Both the position numbers and the translations under genes were made by a program. Shown one piece after another: positions 55,984 to 64,000 of a stretch of 64,000 nucleotides of DNA; the first letter of the stretch is position 1, and each line of letters starts with the position of its first letter. The stretch covers positions 2,558,178 to 2,622,177 of the forward strand of contig JAVGVS010000003.1 of the NCBI GenBank assembly GCA_032718565.1. The letters are read 5' to 3'. A model generated the notes under the pieces. It searched no databases. It worked only from the letters and a program-made list of their open reading frames with translations, and was not told the origin of the DNA. Source of the stretch: Distichodus sexfasciatus. Taxonomy: Eukaryota > Chordata > Actinopteri > Characiformes > Distichodontidae.

Positions 55984-57833
55984 TGTTCAGCTCTAGTCTC
56001 TGCTGAGAATTCACCGCACAGATGATCTTAATCCAGAGTGTGAGAACCTGTTGAAGAGAATCAAGATTCCAACTCATCAGAAAAAGACAATCCCACCATT
56101 TATTGGACTACATGATAATACAGAGTCTCACTGACACCTGCCAAAAACAATATAAACTGTCCAAACACATTAACACACTCAGTCCCAGGAGGTGAAATGT
56201 TGTTACTTAACATTCAGATGCAGTTGATATTTAACAGATTATAAAACACATTTTGGCACATCAGAGGTGAGTGTGTTGCATGCCGTTTGTATGAGGCCTA
56301 TTTTGACAAATTGTGTAACAAGGTTTTGGAAAAATCACAATATCCTGTGAAATCAGCGTACAATAGAGCATTGTGAAGCAAGTGGGCTGATGCAAATATC
56401 TGGAGTTGGCCGACCATCTAAGTGCTCTTAATTGTGGAGATTAAAGACTGGAAGCAACATTGTTCCATGGAGAATAGCAGGTAGTAATATTTCTTATTGC
56501 AGAAAGAAAGTGAGAATTCCAGTTATGTGCTTACAAAAGCTTCCTGCTAATCCTTCAGATCTGGCAGAACACAGGACCGGCTCTATTTAAGGAACTGCTC
56601 GCTTCACATCGGACAACCACTAGCTCAGGTTCTGTGTTGATCGATCGGAAAGGCCGGGGCAGGAGTTGTTGATGTCCAGCGCTGGCTCTCAGGGCGTGTT
56701 TCGCTGCCAGATAAACCTCAGCCATGGGAAGGGAAGACTTCTCACAGCCTCGCCGGGATGCTGGAGGACTTCAGCCAAAACAAACAGTTTCATATCGCAA
56801 ACCAGATGCTCTCTGCATCCCCGCTCGCCGTGGCATGCCCCTGTCATTTTTCATCTCAGGTTTTCCTCATTCCAATCATTCCCGCTGTCCTGAAGCCACC
56901 GACAGTACTTTAAACATCAAGGTCAGGACACGACAATATTTTGTCCAACTTTTTACAAGAATCAGGACAGCAAGGATTGTTGTCTTTTCTGAAAAATAGA
57001 GTGCACACTTTAGCGTATTGTGCAACATCTGAGATAAATTTTTGCTCTAATTGAATTTTCAGATTGGCCAGCCATGCTCTTTAAGAATAATGTGAGAAAA
57101 TGTGATACTAGTTATGGAAATGTTAAAGATAAAGAATCAACTGGCTTATTTGAGTTGATAATTTCTGGAAAGAGATTAAGAAAATACACCGTGATTCAAA
57201 ATGGGAGGTCTGTACATTCTGATTTACATTCACTGATTCTCCCAATAATTTTGGTAAATGTTGATTAATTTTCAAAATTCTTCTACTGTTGCTTTCAGAG
57301 CGATTGGATTTTGCAGTGAAGTTAAACCACACATTTCTGGTGTGGTGGGCAGTTTAATAATCCCTTTGTTTTGAATTTAAATCTGAATGCAACCGTGAAA
57401 GAATGAAGTACAGAGGTCTCTTTTTGACTCACAGTGTACATTCATATTTAACAATGGATGTTTACAGTCTGTAAAAGCAAATTTTACCATTCCAGTGACA
57501 GTGTAATAAACCTGGCGTAAATGTGGCCTTCATTAATCCAGTTATAATCTAACGTCTCCTGTTCCCTTACCTGTGCCTTTATAAATATTTTTCTCTCTCG
57601 TTAGGTTTATTGTGATGGAAACAAGGACCTCTGTTCTAACTACTCCATTGCTGAGTGACGCTACTCACTGAGATAAGAGAGAAGCGATAATCACTTTCCC
57701 ACGATTGTTGCTGCTGAACGTACGTGGCTCACGCCTCCGCACCTCATTCCACAGGCTGCTGCTGCTCCGGCCTCCGGGGGGCAGCAGGCCTCAAGCCAGC
57801 CAAAACTGCACCGCTTCTAGTTGTTTGTGTGTG

Positions 57834-58341
57834 CAGTGGTGGGGAGTCTACTTTTAACGGGTAGCCTTTCGAGCTACAAGCTACTTATGATTAAAAGTAG
57901 CAAAGCTACAGCCAAGGTACTGTTTTAATATAGTAGTTAGGTGCACTGCTAACTACAGAGAAAAAGTGACTAGTTACAGCCAAGCTATTTCACATCTACT
58001 GATGCTGGCCTCCATCTTCACCAAGGAGTCAGACTCCATTTTACAGCTGCAAAGAGCGTGCTGTGGTGCAATAAGCATGCCCCATATGGTAGCCTGTCAG
58101 ATCCCACTTCTGTCAGTTCATCACCAATCAGAAACACCTATTTAGCCACACTGCATTACTATCTGTTTTTTTTTTTTTTTTTTAACTTACTCGCTTTTAA
58201 GGCCACAGCATTTCAAAAGTACCTTCAAAACTAAATTGCTACTCATGTTTGTAAAGATGCATTTTAAAAGTAGCTTCAACACTGAAAAAAGTAGGTAGAT
58301 TAGTAGCGACATTAATTTTAGTTAGCTGCTCCCCAACACTG
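57834..58341. mobile_element. hAT-like element (family 1, copy 2)
   Basis: Starts CAGTGGTGGGGAGTCTAC and ends CTGCTCCCCAACACTG. Flanks TGTGTGTG and TGTGTGTA agree at 7 of 8, though in a simple-sequence context. Internal text (CTACAAGCTACTTATGATTAA; CCATCTTCACCAAGG) matches copy 3. Confidence 0.7.
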
Positions 58342-58789
58342 TGTGTGTACGTCTTTGTTTATCCCTGTTGAATGGGGAGCAGCGTGGCGGAGGTGGGATT
58401 TTAAGTGTTGACTGGAATTGCCTTGTTCTGGAGTGTTCCGCACGCCCTCGGCAGGATGCACGAAACGCTCCGGGGACGGGGGCTGGATGCCTTATCGGCA
58501 TGTTTCAGAGGTGTGGGAGTCTCCAGAGACTCTCAGGAGTATAGATCTGGCGGCAACCTACATTCTCAAACACACACACACACACACGTGCTGGGGCCAT
58601 TCCTCTCTTGTCTAGTCCGTTTGACCCCATTATGGTTCCTTCCCTTATCAGTGTGTCCAGGGGGAAGGCGGTCAAGCGTCGGTAAACTCCATTTATACTC
58701 GCGTCTTATCGCAGTTTTGCACGTAGCCTGCACAGAACGCTTGTGTTCAGCCTGAGATGGACCATAAATGTAATATCCTCTGTGTTTTC

Positions 58790-59304
58790 CTGGAGTTGTG
58801 GAAGCTACTTTTCAATGTGAGCTTTTCACGCTACAAACTACTTAGGATTAAAACTAGCTAAGCTACAGTCACTGTTTTAATATAGCAGTTAGCTAAGCTA
58901 CAATCTACAGAGGAAAAAGTAGCTAACTGCATTAAAGCTTTTCACGGCCACAGATTCATGCTTCCATCTTCGCCAAGGTGGACTCCATCTTCCGACTCTG
59001 TCTCGTAGCCGCCATGAGCACGCTGTGACGCAGTGATGTCATGCCACGTAGGCATGTTAGCCTATCAGATGCCACTTCTGCCAGTTCAATACCAATCAGA
59101 AACACCTGATAGTTTGTAGAGAGATTTTTTTTTCTGGTAAAACGCTACATCGCTACACCGCTATTTAGAAAGTAGTCTAGTTTAGTAGTTAGTTACTTTT
59201 AAAGCTATAGCATTTGAAAAGTATCTTGGCTACTTATAAGCTTCTGAAAAAAGTCATTAAGTTTAGTAGCATTGCTACTTGTAGTTAGCAACTCCTCAAC
59301 ACTG
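58790..59304. mobile_element. hAT-like element (family 1, copy 3)
   Basis: Starts CTGGAGTTGTGGAAGCTAC and ends AACTCCTCAACACTG. Flanks GTGTTTTC (58782-58789) and GTGTTTCC (59305-59312) agree at 7 of 8. Same orientation as copy 2, about 450 bp after it. Confidence 0.72.
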
Positions 59305-60225
59305 GTGTTTCCCTTCTCACACACAAAATAACGCCGTGTTACATTTGACCACATTGTGCTGGTGCCCAACCAGTGGGATTCTAAATACAGACACAGCTTC
59401 TTGGAAGTCAGATAGGGCATCTGTGCCAATCCACATCATGCAAGAAGATTGGAGAAGAGGCCGGCGCTGATCCGATTGAGGCTGGAGGCGTGCCATGGCA
59501 TATGTGGTGGTGCTGGTGTGTGTGTGTGAGAGATGAAACAGAACAGTGTGTTTTTACGACTGGCTGGACCCCTGCTATTTTATAAAAACATGAGAAATTT
59601 CTCTTGTTTCTCAGGTTAAGATTAGGAAGGGCTACATTAGAAGTTTAGATGGTGTATAATATTGGTGTGTTGGTATTGATATGATTTATTTTATCGTGTA
59701 TTTATGGATTTATGGTTCTGTCTGTTACTAATGTATGAAAACCAGACATTGTGACAGGTTAAAAAGACTGCCATTATGTTCAGCTCTAAACATGTGATAA
59801 TATGCTGTTTATGGGATGGTGGTGGCCGAGAAGATGTAGAATATTGGGGTTTAATAATACTTCAATTAAGTGATCATTTAACCCCTAGCATTGGCATTCA
59901 ACATCAGACATCATGCATATTGTAAAATCCCTTACCAAGCAAGAGTGCAGACGTCAGCTGGTTTTGTCACAACGTTTATTAGGCCCGATAAGACCAGCTA
60001 CTTTGGGCAATGGCTCAGGAATAAAAATGCTACATTATATTGTACTTGCTTTTTGTGATTGAATATGACTTGAAGTGAAATCAGCACATGATATTGTCTT
60101 ATTTCTATTGCCAGCTCCTGAACTGAATGGAATCAAAGTCATATTGTAGAAGATTTTGGAGTATTGGCAGACAAACAAATCATTGTCCATTGAATCAATA
60201 TGATCTCATACCATGAAACTTTACA

Positions 60226-60372
60226 CCCCTTGTAGGATACTTGTCTCAGAATCAAGAGATTGTAGGTTCAGACCTTCTTCTAGCACTGCCACCATTGGTA
60301 GTTTGCTCCAGGGAAACTGACCCTGTAGTTAGGAAATAGAAGTCACTCTGGAGAAACGATTGTAATTGTAAA
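60226..60372 (+). repeat. SINE family B, diverged
   Basis: CCTTGTAGGATACTTGTCTC, GAGATTGTAGGTTCAGACCT, CCAGGGAAACTGACCCTGTA, GTCACTCTGGAGAAACGA. Confidence 0.65.
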
Positions 60373-60787
60373 ATATATTCATTTATCCAGGCACTATGGT
60401 GATTTGTAGGCAAGTGACTTATTTGCCTGATTTGCTGTCTTGATGCTGCATTGTGTTGCACTTTAATGCTAAACATTTTAAAGACTCTATTCCCTGTGGC
60501 TACAGTTAGTGACCCCCACCCCCAGGTCATCTTTAGATGTGCCCTTTAGTATTCCAGTTTGACAGTAAACCTTCACCGTGGTTGGCAGTAACCAGTGTTA
60601 TGTAAAAGGGCATTGTGATCTTTTCCCTTTGACCACTAATGAGGGCAGCCAATTGGAAATTGCCCTTAATTAAATCGCATTGTCCTCTGACCTCTGGCAT
60701 GCTACTGGCACTCCACTCTCTCGTGCTTAGGATTTCATCCTAATCCAGATACTTCTGTCCTAAATTCAGTACCATAGCTGCAGGATG

Positions 60788-61048
60788 GCTTAAGGCTGGA
60801 CAACTAATTGAACATTAATCAAAACTAAAACTGATGTAATCTTGCCCATGTCAGTTATTTTGATTAATTAAATAATTAATATTAATATTTGAGTGTTTAT
60901 TAGTTAAGCATGTTTACAGTAAAAAGCTTGTCAGTAAGAGCAAAAAACAATTAAAAAAACAAACAAAATAAAATAATCATTTATTACAATCAAGCTAAAA
61001 AGTTCAAATAATTGTGATATTGGTTTATGGTTGTATCGCCCAGCCCTA
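60788..61048. mobile_element. Possible hAT remnant (GGGCTGGGCGAT-type ends)
   Basis: The left AAGGCTGGACAAC and right ATCGCCCAGCCCTA resemble the ends of the elements at 52010 and 53634. No duplication read. Confidence 0.45.
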
Positions 61049-61624
61049 GTACGAGTCTGCATGTGGACACACAGGTTTTAAGGTTTAATGAGCCAGTTGT
61101 TCCATAAAAGACAGAAAATACCAGAGATGTGTTGGATTTTTGTGGCTTTGTGTAGACAAATTGGTATGTGAAGACCGATTCTACAGTTGTGTGATATTGT
61201 ACTGTTTTACTGTAAACATTGCTATATCATTATTCATATTTATTTTCATGAATTCAGAAAACATGTCAGTTCTATCACTTAGCATTGCATCTCGACTTCT
61301 GCTCACTTTTTGCGGCAGAATCTCGATTTCAGAACTGCTGAAGTTTCTTTTTAAGGACCTGATTGTCCCATAAAATACCAGAGATGTGTCAAATTTTTGT
61401 CGCTTTGTATAGACAAATAGGCATGCGAAGACCGGTACTCATAGGGGCAAATTGCTTTTATAGAAAGTTTACGGCATTTATTTAAAAAGATAAAAAGATA
61501 CGGGATTTACTTTTTGTTAATGGGTAAAGATTCAGTTTTAGTTTGGATGTAGATGATGTAAAGTTTAGAGACAGTAATATGAGAGTCAGTGAAAGGCCTT
61601 CACAAAGATAGCAAGACATGGCCG

Positions 61625-61654
61625 TGTGTGTTTGTGTGTGTGTGTGTGTGTGTG
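61625..61654. repeat. (GT)n microsatellite
   Basis: GT run with one TTT interruption. Confidence 0.85.
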
Positions 61655-63660
61655 GATTACCTAATATGAAATGGAATGTTGCCCCCTGCACTGTAATGTT
61701 TTAAGCAGTGACTAAAGGAACAGATGAAGATTGGAGAGCTCTCATTTGCGAATCAATACCAGCTCCCCAGGTCCGGGCTAATGGCAGCCTTTCATATGCA
61801 AGCATTTAGAATTCTGCTGTCTTTGGCCTCTGGAATTCTTGCTCATTGAGTAAATTCCTCACCGTATAGCTCACTCTGTGGCATTGTTTCACTGTGGCAA
61901 GAGCAAAACATCACAGGGCACCAATCAACTGAAAATGCATTTAACAAATAATAAGTCAGAAACTGCCCTCAGCGCTGCGAGGGTCTGAGATGCGCAGATG
62001 TGTAATTTTGGAGGGGGAAAGGGGAAATAGTCCTCGTTCCTAAATCCTCACGCCACAAATTCCTCTTTAATAGTTTACAGCCTCACAGCCTGACTAGTTC
62101 CCTAGCTTTTTCTGAACTGCAAACCGATCTCATCTTCCACGCTTTGCATGGAACATTTAGTGTTTTTACTGGTCTGTGTGAGCTTGCAGTCAGAGCTGAT
62201 CGCCTTTGCTTTGGAGTTTATGAGGCTTGTTATATGAGCCCAATGACACTGAGAATGAAGACTGAAAGTTGCACAAGAAGCTGAATGAAAGTTAAAGCTG
62301 TCTGAGTCGATTTTATTCATAACACTGGAGAACAAAGATTTTGCTACTGGAAGTAAAACGTGATTTACATGGAATCGACTGTGTTGAATCCAAATCTGCA
62401 CTCAGAACTTTCCTAGCACATCCAGATTTTAAGGTATAGGCATAATACTGTTTTGTAGCAATTTGTATTTTGATACACTTATTGTTGCACAGCAACACAA
62501 TAACAGCTGTTTCTCACTAACCAGCAAGCTGTAAACTGAACTTGTAAACTTGTAAGATGCCCACAGCATACCAGCAGAAAACATCCAACACTCACAAGCG
62601 CAAAAGCACATTTGAACACTACATTACACTGCATCACAAATAAATCATTTCTGTCTACTACTTGGTCTAACTCATGTGTCCTACAGTAAATCCTGCGTGC
62701 GGAATTCAAATCTGGAGGCACATTTTATCTGTCACATCAAGATCTGAAGTTATATATGCAAAAAGGTTTGTCTTACAGCTGTGTGATGTTTGGAAAACGT
62801 ATTTGTTGCAACTAAATTACAAACAGAAGTTCACCTGAGGCTTAAATCAAAACATAACGTACTGTTCAAAAGTGCTTTAGGCACTTGCTTTTGTGCTTGT
62901 GAGTGTCTGTTGTTTCCCGCTGCAGAAAGGAACAGTACTTGTTCATTATGTTTTGGTTACAGTGGCCCCGATATCTTGTGTCCATCACAGACATATCTTA
63001 ATAGAATCTCTCCCCGTGTTCATCTCTTACGTCACCCAAATTATAATTATACAAAAGCAAGTACTGTAGGACACATGAATTAGACCAAGAAGCAGACAGA
63101 AATGATTTATTTGTGATGCAGTGTAATTAGCGCCATAATAAAACTAACGTGACTAACAAAGACAGAACATTAATTAAAAGCCGTTTATCTAATAGCAGGT
63201 TATCTGCTTATCATCTTTAGGCCATACTTAATATGACCTAGTTGTGCAGAGCCTTGAGAATTTGCACAATGTCTCTGTGCTGAGAAAAGTAGAACAGGAT
63301 TCAAGTGCTGAAACAAGGCAAAAGTAAAAATAAAAAATAAAATGAACTTGCTACAAAAAACTGGAGTGCCAAAAACTGTATAGTGAAAAAGGTAAACAGG
63401 TGAAATAAAGCCAGCAGTTTGAAATATTTGCCCAAAAATGACTATTCATCCCAGTGAAGAAACAGGTAAAAAAGAAAACGTGGTTCATTAAAAAGAAAAG
63501 GTCAGGATGATGTCACAGAGTGTGAAAGAAAGTCTAAGTGTCCCCTTAAAGTCTATGGAAAACATCTGACCACACTTTGTGACTGAAGGGAAAAGGAGGG
63601 AAAAGGAGAGATGTGGATGAAATATCAGAAAAGTACAATGCAAAAGCATGAAAATTTAGG

Positions 63661-63925
63661 GGCTGTTGGTAACGTAATGGTATGGGAGTTGGCCCCATTA
63701 TTGGAAGGTCGTCGGTTTAAGTCTCAGACCGGTACCGTACCCAGGTACTGCTCCCCAGGCACTTCCAAGGAGCTTTTCCCATTTTCGTTGTGGTGCACTT
63801 TGGTGTGCTGTGCTGTGCTGTTGTGTAGTGTGTTCACAATGTCAAGTAATCACTCGCTTAAATTCACTTAGGTGGTAAATATAAACTGCAGCAAGAATAT
63901 GAAATTCTATATTATCAATAATATA
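63661..63925 (+). repeat. SINE family A with extended 3' tail
   Basis: GGCTGTTGGTAACGTAATGG, GGTCGTCGGTTTAAGTCTCA, GTGTTCACAATGTCAAGTAA, then ATATAAACTGCAGCAAGAAT and GAAATTCTATATTA. A short piece of another copy (GGCGCTGCCAAAAGC; GGGTCAAATGCAGAGGT) runs to the window end. Confidence 0.8.
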
Positions 63926-64000
63926 TTATGTAATATAATATATGTGGCGCTGCCAAAAGCTTCAAGTATGGGTCAAATGCAGAGGTGATAATTAATTGTA

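Larger units (their letters stand above)
53346..64000. other. Intergenic region downstream of cep63
   Basis: No coding exon recognised on either strand. It holds hAT elements (53634-54165, 57834-58341, 58790-59304, perhaps 60788-61048), several SINEs, a 74-bp AT repeat and a GT repeat near 61625. Stretches at 56000-57800 and 61100-63600 are free of recognised repeats and genes. Confidence 0.6.

Noticed and set aside
56666..56999. Overlapping 75- and 91-codon plus-strand frames downstream of cep63
   Set aside because: No domain, no homology I recognise, and they overlap in two frames, as expected by chance in GC-richer DNA.

Overview
This window looks like nuclear DNA of a teleost fish. The genes have vertebrate-type split structure with GT-AG introns. 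The sequence is AT-rich and carries many CA/GT and CT microsatellites. The interspersed repeats are typical of fish: non-autonomous hAT elements with 8-bp target-site duplications (one with Tol2-like ends), a decayed Tc1-like element, tRNA-derived SINEs and an RTE-like LINE fragment. I cannot name the species. Gene identities rest on remembered vertebrate families and on exon-by-exon splice logic; no search was run.

Layout. (1) 1-26.15 kb, plus strand: the last three coding exons of a Rab6 GTPase gene, most likely rab6b (9221-9314, 17194-17260, 23658-23722), ending in the CSC prenylation signal, followed by a 3' UTR of about 2.4 kb. The 5' exons lie upstream of the window. The introns carry two very large CT-rich tracts (6.84-7.89 kb and 9.48-10.13 kb) that bracket the first visible exon. 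(2) 26.15-35.6 kb: gene-poor DNA with SINEs, a complete Tol2-like MITE with perfect 8-bp duplications (30229-30959), a Tc1-like remnant and other hAT elements. (3) 35.6-37.5 kb, minus strand: a small RING-finger gene (109 aa, one coding exon, probably one non-coding 5' exon). (4) 38.6-39.0 kb, minus strand: two tRNA-Pro genes (anticodons UGG and CGG) differing at one base. (5) 39.5-53.35 kb, plus strand: a complete cep63 gene (centrosomal protein 63). Its 14 coding exons join in frame to about 700 aa, close to the human length as I recall it, with a ZNF143-like promoter site and an ATTAAA polyadenylation signal. (6) 53.35-64 kb: no gene recognised; many SINEs and hAT elements, including a SINE nested in a hAT element and two sister hAT copies about 450 bp apart.

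The genes do not form a functional pathway. Rab6b acts in Golgi/retrograde vesicle traffic, Cep63 in centriole duplication, and the RING protein is presumably a ubiquitin E3 ligase. RAB6B and CEP63 are also near neighbours in human 3q22 (from memory), which supports both identifications. I see no prokaryote-style system and no clear new molecular machine. The most notable items are the small RING gene, the duplicated tRNA-Pro pair with diverged anticodons, the polymorphism-prone poly-serine tract in Cep63, and a set of hAT elements whose target duplications can be read directly.
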